Positions 13,662 to 22,125 are shown, numbered from the stretch's first letter. The stretch: 26,301 nucleotides of DNA from an uncultured Roseburia sp. (GCA_934317215.1 CAKREH010000041.1:1-26301), one strand, 5' to 3'. The notes: generated by a model not told the origin, from the letters alone. Made by a program: numbers and translations.

Positions 13662-15158
13662 TTGGATGCAAAAAGAATGGTAAGGGGAGCAGGAATCCTC
13701 TTAGCGATCACAAGTTTACCATCTTCATACGGAATTGGTACATTAGGAGATGCGGCATTCCAGTTTATAGATCTGCTGGTGGATTTAAAACAGCGCTATT
13801 GGCAGGTGCTGCCGATCGGACCGACCAGTTTTGGAGACAGTCCGTATCAGTCATATTCCGCATTTGCCGGAAATCCATATCTGATCGATCTGGATGATCT
13901 GGTGAAGGAGAATCTGCTTGGTGTGGAGGAAATCCGAAGTTTCCATTGGGGAAATGATGAAGCGGACATTGATTATGCGATGATCTACGAAAACCGCTTT
14001 AAAGTTTTGAAAATGGCGTTCGCACGATTCGATATCGAAAATGAAGCTTTTGTAAGGTTCTGTGAAGAAAATGCCGGATGGCTTTCGGATTATGCACTTT
14101 ATACTGCATTGAAGAAACACTTTGGCGATAAGGAATGGCAGAAATGGGATGACCCGCTTCGCGACCGGGATCCGGAAGCATTAAAAGAATATGAAGCGGA
14201 CTTACATACAGACATATTGTTCTACGAATTTTGCCAGTTCGAATTTTTCAGGCAGTGGAAGAAATTAAAGGAATATGCAAACAGCAGAGGTGTTCAGCTG
14301 ATTGGCGATCTTCCGTTTTATGTGGCATTAGACAGTGTGGATGTATGGGCGAACCGGGAACTTTTCTTATTGGAAGAGGATGGAACACCGAAAGGAGTTG
14401 CAGGTGCTCCGCCGGATGCATTTTCAGAGAATGGACAGAAGTGGGGAAGTCCGGTATACGACTGGAGCCGGATGGAAGAAGATGGATTTGCCTGGTGGCA
14501 GGCGCGCATGTTAGAACATGCAGAGCTGTTTGATGCGATACGGCTTGACCACTTTGCGGCGATCGTAAAGTATTATGTCGTACCGAACAAAGCAGAAGAT
14601 GGAAGAAGTGGAAAGTGGAGCAGGGGACCTGGAAAGAAACTTACGGATGCAATTGAGAAGGTGATCGGAGATACACACATCATCGTCGAGGACATTGCAG
14701 GAAAGAGTCCGATACCGGGTGTGAAGAAGCTGATGGCAAGAACCGGATGGCCGGGCATCAAAATTCTGATGTTTGCATTTGGGGATGACACGGCAAACGA
14801 ACATCTGCCACACAATTACACGGACTGCAATCTTGTTGTTTATGCGGGAACGCATGACAATGAAACAATCGTTGGTTATTTCAGGGATAAAACAGATTAT
14901 GAACTTGCGTATCTGTATGAATACCTGAATATCAAATATAAAGAAGAAATACCGGATGCGCTGATAAGAACGGCTTATGCAAGTATTGCGGATGTAGTGG
15001 TCATACAGATGCAGGATCTGATGAAGCTGGGAAATGAAGCGCGGATGAATGCACCGTCCACCGTCGGCAGAAACTGGAGATGGAGGATCGGGACGGATGA
15101 ACTGAGTGAGGAGCGGCGGGCATGGATCCGGACGCTTGCGTCGGTTTATCACAGATAA
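13662..15158 (+). CDS. malQ: 4-alpha-glucanotransferase (amylomaltase, GH77)
   Basis: A 498-residue cytoplasmic enzyme that transfers glucan segments between maltodextrins and releases glucose. The start is taken as TTG 13662, four bases after GGGGAG; the in-frame ATG 13677 is too far from that site, and the ATG at 13637 is in another frame. Conserved blocks: RGAGILLAITSLPSSYGIGTLG, YWQVLPIGPTSFGDSPYQSYSAFAGNP, the nucleophile Asp296 in AIRLDHFAAI, the acid/base Glu343 in IIVEDIAG, and the third acid in YAGTHDNETIVGYF. Length is normal for GH77 enzymes of Firmicutes. It is first gene of the operon continuing into malE (83 bases, no terminator). A TTG start may keep its level below that of the transport genes. 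Confidence 0.93.
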   Translation: MDAKRMVRGAGILLAITSLPSSYGIGTLGDAAFQFIDLLVDLKQRYWQVLPIGPTSFGDSPYQSYSAFAGNPYLIDLDDLVKENLLGVEEIRSFHWGNDEADIDYAMIYENRFKVLKMAFARFDIENEAFVRFCEENAGWLSDYALYTALKKHFGDKEWQKWDDPLRDRDPEALKEYEADLHTDILFYEFCQFEFFRQWKKLKEYANSRGVQLIGDLPFYVALDSVDVWANRELFLLEEDGTPKGVAGAPPDAFSENGQKWGSPVYDWSRMEEDGFAWWQARMLEHAELFDAIRLDHFAAIVKYYVVPNKAEDGRSGKWSRGPGKKLTDAIEKVIGDTHIIVEDIAGKSPIPGVKKLMARTGWPGIKILMFAFGDDTANEHLPHNYTDCNLVVYAGTHDNETIVGYFRDKTDYELAYLYEYLNIKYKEEIPDALIRTAYASIADVVVIQMQDLMKLGNEARMNAPSTVGRNWRWRIGTDELSEERRAWIRTLASVYHR

Positions 15159-15241
15159 TTATGTTATAAAGTGCAGATTGCATTTTATATAAAAACAAAG
15201 TTCATGAAAACTTTTTGGGAAAAAGAAAAGGAGAGGAAAAA

Positions 15242-16558
15242 ATGAAAAAGAAAGCAGTGTCATTATTAATGGTAGCAGCTATGATGACAACCATGGCAGC
15301 AGGATGCGGAAACAAAGCCGCAAACAATGCTGGAAGCGATGCAGCAGCAGACAACAGCACAACAAGTGATGCAGCAGCAGAGGAGACAGCAGGTACTGAG
15401 GCAGCAGCCGCAGATACCGCAGATTCTGACGAGGAGGCATGGTCCGGTACACTTACTGTATGGAGCCCACAGGAAGATCAGGATACAGGCTGGCTTGCAA
15501 AAGAGTGTGACGCATTCAACGCAGCTCATCCAAACTGGGATATCACTTTCAATTATGGTGTATGTGCAGAGGGTGATGCAAAATCAACTGTTACACAGGA
15601 CGTTGAAAATTCTGCAGACGTATACATGTTAGCAAACGATAACATCCCGGATCTGGTATCTGCAAACGCATTAGCAGAGCTTGGCGGAAGCTATCTTGAC
15701 TATGTAACTACAACAAACTCTGATTCTATTACAGCATCTGTTACTTACAATGATGCAGTAGTGGCATTCCCGTTTACATCAAATACATGGTTTATGTACT
15801 ATGATAAGAGCGTATTCTCAGATGATGATATCAAGAGTTTTGATACCATGTTAGAGAAAGGAAAAGTTTCTTTCCCATTATCTAACTCCTGGTATATTCA
15901 GGCTTTCTATGTAGCAAACGGATGTACATTATTTGGTGATGGTACTGATGCAGCAGCAGGTGTCGATTTTAGTGGTGACAAGGCAGCAGCAGTTACTGAG
16001 TATCTTGTAGACCTTTGCAAGAATCCAAACTTCATTAATGATGCAGACGGAGCAGGTATTGCCGGTTTACGTGATGGCAGCGTTAATGCCATTTTCTCAG
16101 GTACATGGGATGCAGAATCTGTAAAAGAAGCTCTTGGCGATAACATGGGTGTTGCAGCTCTTCCTACTGTAAATATCGGAGGAACAGAGGGTCAGATGAA
16201 ATCTTTCATAGGATCTAAAGCAATCGGCGTTAATCCAAATACAGAGAATATGCAGGTTTCCATGGCTTTAGCAGCTTACCTTGCAGGTGAAGATGCCCAG
16301 AAAGATCATTATGATATGAGAAATATCCTTCCTACAAATACAAACATTGCAATCTCAGATGATGAAATTGCTACGGCAGTTACAAAAGTTATGACAGATA
16401 CATCTATCATGCAGCCATTAGTAAGCGAAATGAGCAACTACTGGTCACCGGCTGAGAACATGGGTAAAGCACTGGTCGCTGGTGAGATCACAGCTGATAA
16501 CGCAGCAGAGAAAACAGAAGATATGAATACAACAATGAACACAGACATTGCACAGTAA
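15242..16558 (+). CDS. malE: Maltodextrin ABC transporter substrate-binding lipoprotein
   Basis: A 438-residue extracellular solute-binding protein of the CUT1 sugar ABC class. ATG 15242 follows AAGGAGAGG. A lipoprotein signal ends in TTMAAGC, making Cys22 the lipidated residue. An Ala/Asp/Thr-rich linker to about residue 60 (NAGSDAAADNSTTSDAAAEE) holds the binding domain off the membrane. The mature domain starts WSGTLTVWSPQEDQ and contains FPFTSNTWFMYYDKSVF and VNAIFSGTWDAESVKEALG, both typical of maltose-binding proteins. It lies between malQ and malF, with a double hairpin in the gap after it that could raise its relative mRNA level. Substrate class (alpha-glucan oligosaccharide) is inferred from neighbours. 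Confidence 0.9.
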   Translation: MKKKAVSLLMVAAMMTTMAAGCGNKAANNAGSDAAADNSTTSDAAAEETAGTEAAAADTADSDEEAWSGTLTVWSPQEDQDTGWLAKECDAFNAAHPNWDITFNYGVCAEGDAKSTVTQDVENSADVYMLANDNIPDLVSANALAELGGSYLDYVTTTNSDSITASVTYNDAVVAFPFTSNTWFMYYDKSVFSDDDIKSFDTMLEKGKVSFPLSNSWYIQAFYVANGCTLFGDGTDAAAGVDFSGDKAAAVTEYLVDLCKNPNFINDADGAGIAGLRDGSVNAIFSGTWDAESVKEALGDNMGVAALPTVNIGGTEGQMKSFIGSKAIGVNPNTENMQVSMALAAYLAGEDAQKDHYDMRNILPTNTNIAISDDEIATAVTKVMTDTSIMQPLVSEMSNYWSPAENMGKALVAGEITADNAAEKTEDMNTTMNTDIAQ

Positions 16559-16561
16559 AAA

Positions 16562-16607
16562 GATTTCTTCTGATAGAAATCCCAGGGTGCCCGGACGGGC
16601 ATCCTGG
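16562..16607 (+). promoter_or_regulatory. Tandem hairpins between malE and malF
   Basis: GATTTCT (16562-16568) pairs with AGAAATC (16575-16581). CCAGGGTGCCC (16582-16592) pairs with GGGCATCCTGG (16597-16607), eleven pairs with one G-U and a GGAC loop. No T tract follows, so this is more likely an mRNA-stabilising or attenuating structure than a full terminator. Confidence 0.6.
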
Positions 16608-16643
16608 ATGTTTCTACATTGAGATTTAAAGGAGGCCCATAAC

Positions 16644-18026
16644 GTGAAAAAGGCTGGAACGAAAAAAGGAAAAAATAAAGAATTTTCAACACCGTACACG
16701 GTTACAAATGCGGTGACAAAAGGAAATATAATCACAAAACTTTCCCTGTTAATTATGGGCTTAGGAAATATTGCACATAAACAGATTGGAAAGGGAATCA
16801 TGTTTCTTGCAGTAGAAGCTGCATATATCTGGTACATGATCCAGTCAGGAATTTATAATTTATCTATGCTGCCATCTCTTGGATGGAGAGAGCAGGAAAA
16901 AGTATGGAACGAAAAAAAGAGTATTTATGAATATACAGCAGGTGACCAGTCATCACTGATTCTGTTGTATGGAGTGGCAACAGTTTATATTACAGCAATG
17001 TTTATCATTGTCTGGAGAGAGTCCGTAAAGAGCTCTTATAAATCGGAAGTGCTGGCAAAATCAGGAAAGCACTTAAACAACTTTAAAGAAGACTGCAAGA
17101 GTTTGTTAGATCAAAATTTATATAAATTACTGTTGGCAGCGCCGATTATGGGAATTTTAATTTTTACGATCTTACCACTGATCTATAACATTACCATGGC
17201 GTTCACGAACTACAGTAAAGTCAACGATCATCTGGTATTATTTGACTGGGTGGGACTGGCAAATTTCAGGAAGATTTTAAACTTCGGTGACAGCATCGGC
17301 AAGCAGTTCTATTCCGTATTAGGATGGACACTGATCTGGGCCATTGTAGCAACCGCATTAAACTATATCCTCGGTATGATCTTAGCAATTATCATCAACC
17401 GTAAGGAGACAAAAGGAAAGGCATTTTGGAGATTCTGTTTTGTACTTTCCATCGCAGTACCGCAGTTCGTATCACTGCTGATCATGCGTACTATGTTACA
17501 GCCGACCGGTATCGTAAATACATTGTTGTTAAAATATGGTCTGATCGATACCGCATTACCGTTTTTCTCAAACGCAACATGGGCAAGAGTAACGGTTATT
17601 GTTATTAATCTCTGGGTAGGTATTCCGTATACGTTACTTCAGGTAACCGGTATTTTACAGAATATTCCGGGTGAACTTTATGAGGCAGCAAAGATCGACG
17701 GAGCGAATGCTGTACAGACTTTCTTCAAGATCACATTGCCTTACATGTTATTCGTTATGACACCGTACCTGATCACACAGTTTACGGGAAATATCAATAA
17801 CTTCAACGTTATCTTCCTTCTGTCTGGCGGAAATCCTACTCCGGTGGATGCAACAGCAGGAAAGACGGATCTTCTTGTTACCTGGCTGTATAAGCTGACA
17901 GTTGATAAGAACTACTATAACTTAGGTGCCGTTATCGGTATTATGACATTTATTGTACTTGCGATCGTAGCATTGGTAACATATCGCAATACCGCATCCT
18001 ATAAAGATGAGGAGGGATTCATGTAA
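16644..18026 (+). CDS. malF: Maltodextrin ABC transporter permease, MalF type
   Basis: A 460-residue membrane permease starting at GTG 16644 behind AAGGAGG. The N-terminal third holds two extra hydrophobic segments (around residues 30-75 and 95-125) and a charged cytoplasmic stretch (RESVKSSYKSEVLAKSG...), before the conserved six-helix CUT1 core starting near LYKLLLAAPIMGILIF. The EAA loop that contacts the ATPase is ELYEAAKIDGANAVQTFFKITLP. The long N-terminus is the usual difference between MalF and MalG. It pairs with MalG, whose start overlaps this stop codon by one base (TAATG), indicating coupled translation. Confidence 0.92.
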   Translation: MKKAGTKKGKNKEFSTPYTVTNAVTKGNIITKLSLLIMGLGNIAHKQIGKGIMFLAVEAAYIWYMIQSGIYNLSMLPSLGWREQEKVWNEKKSIYEYTAGDQSSLILLYGVATVYITAMFIIVWRESVKSSYKSEVLAKSGKHLNNFKEDCKSLLDQNLYKLLLAAPIMGILIFTILPLIYNITMAFTNYSKVNDHLVLFDWVGLANFRKILNFGDSIGKQFYSVLGWTLIWAIVATALNYILGMILAIIINRKETKGKAFWRFCFVLSIAVPQFVSLLIMRTMLQPTGIVNTLLLKYGLIDTALPFFSNATWARVTVIVINLWVGIPYTLLQVTGILQNIPGELYEAAKIDGANAVQTFFKITLPYMLFVMTPYLITQFTGNINNFNVIFLLSGGNPTPVDATAGKTDLLVTWLYKLTVDKNYYNLGAVIGIMTFIVLAIVALVTYRNTASYKDEEGFM

Positions 18027-18937
18027 TGAACACGACACATACGAGTACAGCAGCAGTGGCTGCGAAAAAAAGTGGTGCATCCAATACGGCGAAAATCCGT
18101 AAAACAGTGATAAATGTGATTGTTCACATTTTCCTGGCAATACTGGCATTTATCTGGGTTCTCCCGATTTTCTGGGTAATCCTTACAAGTTTCCGTGGAG
18201 AGAAAGGTTCTTATGTAAGTACATTTTTCCCGAAAACATATACATTTAATAATTACATCAAATTATTTACAGACACCAGTATTTTAAACTTTCCGAAGAT
18301 GTTTATGAATACCTTTGTGATCGCAATTTTTACCTGCATCATTTCTACCATCTTTGTACTTTCAGTGGCATACAGTATGTCAAGAATGCGATTTAAGATG
18401 AGGAAACCGTTTATGAATATTGCGATGATCATTGGTCTGTTTCCATCTTTCATGTCCATGATCGCTGTGTACTATATTTTAAGAGCACTTAATTTAGCAG
18501 ATGGTGCAATGATCCGTGTAGCACTTATCATCGTGTTCTCCGCCGGTTCCGGTGCAGGATTTTATGTTGCGAAGGGATTTTTTGATACAATCTCAAAATC
18601 CTTAGATGAGGCAGCGATTATCGATGGAGCGACAAGATGGAATGTATTTACAAAGATTACTGTACCGCTCAGTAAGCCGATCATCGTATATACGATTTTA
18701 ACATCCTTTATGGGACCGTGGGTTGATTTTATTTTCGGTAAAGTTATCTGCCGTGCAGATGCACAGTATTACACCGTATCCATCGGTCTTTGGAAGATGC
18801 TTGAGAAAGAGTATATCGATAGCTGGTATACCTGTTTCGCAGCAGGTGCAGTTGTGGTATCGATCCCGATTGCAATTCTGTTCTTAATGACACAGAAGTT
18901 CTATGTGGAAGGTATGAGCGGAGCTGTCAAGGGCTGA
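18026..18937 (+). CDS. malG: Maltodextrin ABC transporter permease, MalG type
   Basis: A 303-residue permease with six expected membrane helices, starting at ATG 18026, which shares its A with the malF stop. After a basic cytoplasmic N-terminus come VIVHIFLAILAFIWVLPIFWVILTSF (helix 1), the core helices, and the ATPase-contacting EAA loop SLDEAAIIDGATRWNVFTKITVP. The protein ends FYVEGMSGAVKG, the typical C-terminal region of MalG proteins, which reaches the ATPase. No ATPase gene follows; a terminator lies at 19007-19040. Confidence 0.93.
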   Translation: MNTTHTSTAAVAAKKSGASNTAKIRKTVINVIVHIFLAILAFIWVLPIFWVILTSFRGEKGSYVSTFFPKTYTFNNYIKLFTDTSILNFPKMFMNTFVIAIFTCIISTIFVLSVAYSMSRMRFKMRKPFMNIAMIIGLFPSFMSMIAVYYILRALNLADGAMIRVALIIVFSAGSGAGFYVAKGFFDTISKSLDEAAIIDGATRWNVFTKITVPLSKPIIVYTILTSFMGPWVDFIFGKVICRADAQYYTVSIGLWKMLEKEYIDSWYTCFAAGAVVVSIPIAILFLMTQKFYVEGMSGAVKG

Positions 18938-19006
18938 TCCACAGGATACAAATGGAATATGAGGGCACATTTTGGTGTGTCATTGGGCAGATGGGGAGTC
19001 TGCCGG

Positions 19007-19040
19007 GAGAGCAGGGACGGTTTGTTTCTGCTCTCTTTTT
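19007..19040 (+). terminator. Terminator of the malQ-malEFG operon
   Basis: GAGAGCAG (19007-19014) pairs with CTGCTCTC (19028-19035), then TTTTT. It lies immediately before the palindrome into which the MITE-like element has inserted. Confidence 0.8.
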
Positions 19041-19043
19041 AAA

Positions 19044-19050
19044 TTCATAG
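19044..19050 (+). repeat. Left 7-bp flanking direct repeat (putative target duplication)
   Basis: TTCATAG abuts the left inverted repeat and recurs at 19365-19371 abutting the right one. Confidence 0.7.
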
Positions 19051-19364
19051 GATTCGGGTGTCAAAAGGTGGTTTTCAATTTTGGGTCTGTCAAATTGCAC
19101 AAAACCGAACTTGTTTTGTTCCGTTGTCCGAAAATAAGAAAAACTAAGTATGCCTGAATCAGTTTTTCACAGAGTGACGTAAACGGCATTCAACGAGCCT
19201 TCCATGGCTCGTGAAGCCTTGTTCTGCCGTCCGTGGCAGAACATTACTGTAAATAGACAGGCATACTAAGATTTTCTAATTTTCTCCCAAAGTCACAAAA
19301 ACAGTCTCGGCTTTGTGCAATTTGACAATCGCTAAGTTATGAACCACCTTTTGACACCCGAATC
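19051..19364. mobile_element. 314-bp non-coding palindromic MITE-like element
   Basis: The terminal inverted repeats are 21 bp and perfect (19051-19071, starting GATTCGGGTGTCAAAAGG; 19344-19364 is its complement). Inside them is a symmetric unpaired region of 17 against 17 bases, then a second perfect 15-bp pairing (GTCAAATTGCACAAA at 19089-19103 with 19312-19326), an imperfect paired arm, and GTATGCCTG (19148-19156) with CAGGCATAC (19258-19266). The ~100-base tip contains two hairpins. Both arms are about 106 bases. No frame encodes a recognisable transposase, so it is non-autonomous or an RNA/DNA-structured repeat. A 72-bp relative lies at 9507-9578. Family not identified. Confidence 0.75.
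19193..19243 (+). repeat. Twin apical hairpins in the element tip
   Basis: Hairpin A pairs ACGAGCC (19193-19199) with GGCTCGT (19206-19212), loop TTCCAT. Hairpin B pairs TGTTCTGCC (19220-19228) with GGCAGAACA (19235-19243), loop GTCCGT. Loop plus closing pairs share the consensus GCCKTCCRTGGC although the outer stems differ. Confidence 0.65.
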
Positions 19365-19371
19365 TTCATAG
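19365..19371 (+). repeat. Right 7-bp flanking direct repeat (putative target duplication)
   Basis: TTCATAG, identical to 19044-19050. With one copy and the element removed, a continuous 12-bp palindrome AAATTCATAGGA / TCCTATGAATTT is restored. Confidence 0.7.
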
Positions 19372-19607
19372 GAAATTGCGTCCTATGAATTTAAAAGCCC
19401 TCCGGGCGGGATGCGCATCTTGCGGAATAGAAGTTAGCTGTAAACAGCACCGCTCGGGCGCGAAAGAGTCGCAAGCGACTCTTTAGTTAATAGAGTAGTT
19501 GAAGGATGCTGAGGTCAAATAGTGCAATCAGGAAGTCTGGGTGTACTATTGTGACTTTAAAATAATTGAAAAAGCGCAGGCATATATGCGCAGAAATGAG
19601 GACTGAG
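19372..19607 (+). other. Palindrome-rich leader region before the amylase gene
   Basis: No gene is visible. The stretch holds a chain of short palindromes: TCCTATGAATTT (right arm of the interrupted stem, 19381-19392), GCCC-TCC-GGGC (19397-19407), GATGCGCATC (19410-19419), GCTGT-AA-ACAGC (19437-19448), and AAAGAGTCGC with its complement (19463-19484). A GCGCA/TGCGC hairpin follows directly before the Shine-Dalgarno AAATGAGGA of the amylase. I see no convincing promoter, so transcription start is uncertain. Confidence 0.5.
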
Positions 19608-21371
19608 ATGAAAAAGAGAATCATTGCGGCTGTTTTAGCCGGTATGTTGATAGTTTCCGCAGGGGGATGTGGAAATGGGACAGCTTCATCAGGGAATGCT
19701 GTGGATAATTCGAATGGAATGGCGACGGAAAGTTCTGTGGATCAAGCCATAGCTCCTGCCGGGCAGGATGAAAATGCAGATGCTGACACGAAGGAGGGGG
19801 GAGTGACCGCACTTTCGCTGATGCAGGAGGTCAATACCGGGGACGAACAGATCATTGATGATAATTACCGTACCTGGTATGAGGTATTTGTTTACAGCTT
19901 TTTTGACAGCGACGGGGACGGCATCGGGGATCTGAATGGTCTGACAGAAAAGTTAGATTATATCAATGACGGTGATCCGGCGACAGATACGGATCTTGGA
20001 TGTAACGGAATCTGGCTGATGCCGGTCATGCCATCGACAACCTACCATAAATATGATGTGACGGATTACTGTGATATTGACCCGGAATACGGTACGATGG
20101 ACGATTTTAAAAATCTGATCGCGGCATGCCACGAGAGGGGAATCAATGTCATTATCGATTTTGTCATGAACCATACATCCTCCCAGCATGAATGGTTTAA
20201 AACGGCAGCAGATTACCTGAAAAACCTGCCGGAGGGAGCAGAGCCGGATGCGTCGGAGTGTCCATATGTGGATTACTATAATTTTTCTAAGGAAATGCAG
20301 GGCGGTTACAGTAAACTCGATGGTACAGACTGGTATTATGAGGCGCAGTTCTGGAGCGAAATGCCGGATTTAAACCTTGGTAGTCAGGCAGTCCGTGATG
20401 AATTTGACAAGATCGTGGACTTTTGGCTTGATCTGGGTGTGGACGGATTCCGCCTGGATGCAGCAAAAGAGTATTATAGCGGAAGTGTGGATAAAAATGT
20501 GGAAGTGTTGTCGTGGTTTAATTCCGTGGTAAAAGAGAAAAAAGAGGATGCCTATATCGTGGCGGAGGTCTGGACGGATCAAAATACCTACGCAAAATAC
20601 TATGAGAGTGGTATTGACAGCTGTTTTGACTTTTCTTTTGCGGACAGCACCGGAACAATCACTTCCGTGCTTAAAAATGGTTCGGCATCTTCCTATGGAA
20701 AGGCGTTGGTAAATCTGCAGGATAATCTTTCCAAGTACAGTGACAGCTATATCGATGCACCATTTTACACAAATCATGATATGGCACGAGGTGCAGGTTA
20801 TTATTCTGGGGATGACAGTGAAAAACAGACAAAGATCGCGCAGGCAATGAATCTGTTGATGTCTGGAAGTTCTTTTCTTTATTATGGAGAGGAACTGGGC
20901 ATGAAGGGTTCCGGTAAGGATGAAAATAAGCGTGCACCGATGTATTGGAGCGAAGATAGCGCGGACGATGGAATGTGCAAGGGACCTGCCGATATGGATG
21001 CCATAAAAATGAAATACGGCGCACTTGAGACACAGGAAGATAATGGAAACTCTATTTACCAGTTTGTAAAACAGACGATAAAACTCCGCAATGAGTACCC
21101 GGAAATAGCCCGTGGAACTGTGACTTTTGAGGAGAGCGTTTCGGATGATAAAATCTGCGTGATAAAGAAAGCGTATGGCGATTCCGAACTGCTTTTGATT
21201 TATAACCTTGCGCCGGAGAGTGCGGAAGTGGATTTATCCGGTGTCACAGCCGGGGAAAAGAGTGGAAGTGATCTTGAAGTTGGCGGTGTACTGCTGACGG
21301 GCACAGAAGAGGCAGTGCTCCAGGATGGAACACTGACAATGCCGGGATATTCGGTGGTGATAGTGAAATAA
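19608..21371 (+). CDS. GH13 alpha-amylase family lipoprotein
   Basis: A 587-residue surface-anchored glycoside hydrolase. ATG 19608 follows AAATGAGGA; the frame back to 19566 would translate the leader hairpin. A lipoprotein signal ends in VSAGGC with lipidated Cys21, then a Ser/Asp/Glu-rich linker to about residue 80. The GH13 barrel begins YRTWYEVFVYSFFDSDGDGIGDLNGL. Catalytic regions: VIIDFVMNHTS (region I), GFRLDAAKEY with nucleophile Asp284, IVAEVW with acid/base Glu320, and FYTNHD with Asp391. A C-terminal beta domain ends TMPGYSVVIVK. The DSDGDGIGDLNG segment is a likely calcium site. It would cleave maltodextrins at the cell surface for the MalEFG importer. Bond specificity (amylase or neopullulanase type) cannot be set from sequence alone. 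Confidence 0.92.
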   Translation: MKKRIIAAVLAGMLIVSAGGCGNGTASSGNAVDNSNGMATESSVDQAIAPAGQDENADADTKEGGVTALSLMQEVNTGDEQIIDDNYRTWYEVFVYSFFDSDGDGIGDLNGLTEKLDYINDGDPATDTDLGCNGIWLMPVMPSTTYHKYDVTDYCDIDPEYGTMDDFKNLIAACHERGINVIIDFVMNHTSSQHEWFKTAADYLKNLPEGAEPDASECPYVDYYNFSKEMQGGYSKLDGTDWYYEAQFWSEMPDLNLGSQAVRDEFDKIVDFWLDLGVDGFRLDAAKEYYSGSVDKNVEVLSWFNSVVKEKKEDAYIVAEVWTDQNTYAKYYESGIDSCFDFSFADSTGTITSVLKNGSASSYGKALVNLQDNLSKYSDSYIDAPFYTNHDMARGAGYYSGDDSEKQTKIAQAMNLLMSGSSFLYYGEELGMKGSGKDENKRAPMYWSEDSADDGMCKGPADMDAIKMKYGALETQEDNGNSIYQFVKQTIKLRNEYPEIARGTVTFEESVSDDKICVIKKAYGDSELLLIYNLAPESAEVDLSGVTAGEKSGSDLEVGGVLLTGTEEAVLQDGTLTMPGYSVVIVK

Positions 21372-21414
21372 TATGTCAGGCTGTGCCGGGCAGATTTAAG
21401 AAATTACGGACAGA

Positions 21415-21434
21415 GCAGGCAGTAATGTGCCTGC
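21415..21434. terminator. Hairpin between convergent amylase and minus-strand gene
   Basis: GCAGGCA (21415-21421), loop GTAATG, TGCCTGC (21428-21434). No T tract on either strand, so terminator function is only suggested by its position between convergent genes. Confidence 0.35.
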
Positions 21435-21442
21435 CAATCCAA

Positions 21443-22087
21443 TTAGTAGTTCAGCAGGAAATCCGCAAATTTCGTATAGTAATCTTTCTGCTCGGAGCGG
21501 CTGAAAACACCAAAGTAGCAGCTGTCATAAATGCCATATTTCTGGATCCACTGATTATCGGTCAGTTCGATCGCACATGGATAGGACTCTGACTCGCCAT
21601 CATCGGTGGAGTAGATCAGATGATCTTTATATTTTTCCAGCACATCATCCGAAACATAGGTGCGCAGATCCATCAGCGCACCTTCTTCGGCATAATCGGT
21701 GTAAACACTTCCTGTGCCGAAAAACAGATCCTGACCGCCGGCACCGATCATCGTGGAGAGTACCATGTAGTCGTTGTAGTCCACGGTGGCATTTGGATCA
21801 TCGGAAAACTGCAGATTTGCGGAGACGTCGATTGGCTGCTGTTTTGGGTCATAACCGGCAGCATCAGAAAATTCGTCGAAAGCAGTCTCGGCATTCTCGC
21901 TGACTGTCTGGATATTGATCATGATGACGCTGAGTACCGGCTTGCGGTAAGTGATAAAATGATATCCAAGACCAATCACGATCGCAGCAATGACACCTCC
22001 AAATAAAATATGCAGTTTGTAATAGTCCCAGATATACTGAACTTTTGCCTTGTTCGAAAGTGCCTTAAAATCTGTCTTTTTTTCCAT
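21443..22087 (-). CDS. Membrane-anchored protein of unknown function
   Basis: A 214-residue protein I do not recognise as a named family. ATG at 22087 follows AGAAATGAGGATTACC at good spacing; the MRIT extension upstream has no site. A charged cytoplasmic N-terminus (MEKKTDFKALSNKAKVQYIWDYYKLH) leads to one membrane helix, ILFGGVIAAIVIGLGYHFI (about residues 30-50). The rest is a soluble, probably extracellular domain of about 160 residues, acidic and aromatic, including GGQDLFFGTGSVYTDYAEEGALMDLRTYVSDD. That stretch faintly recalls solute-binding-protein folds (ligand-adjacent loop then 'ALMDL'), but this is weak. It is encoded opposite to the amylase, behind a three-hairpin leader. Confidence 0.7.
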   Translation of the reverse strand: MEKKTDFKALSNKAKVQYIWDYYKLHILFGGVIAAIVIGLGYHFITYRKPVLSVIMINIQTVSENAETAFDEFSDAAGYDPKQQPIDVSANLQFSDDPNATVDYNDYMVLSTMIGAGGQDLFFGTGSVYTDYAEEGALMDLRTYVSDDVLEKYKDHLIYSTDDGESESYPCAIELTDNQWIQKYGIYDSCYFGVFSRSEQKDYYTKFADFLLNY

Positions 22088-22125
22088 GGTAATCCTCATT
22101 TCTGAGCAGCTTATTGCGAAGAGGC

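Noticed and set aside
19051..19364. tRNA-like or group II intron RNA in the palindromic element
   Set aside because: No acceptor/T-loop pattern and no domain V consensus; terminal repeats plus direct flanks fit a mobile repeat better.
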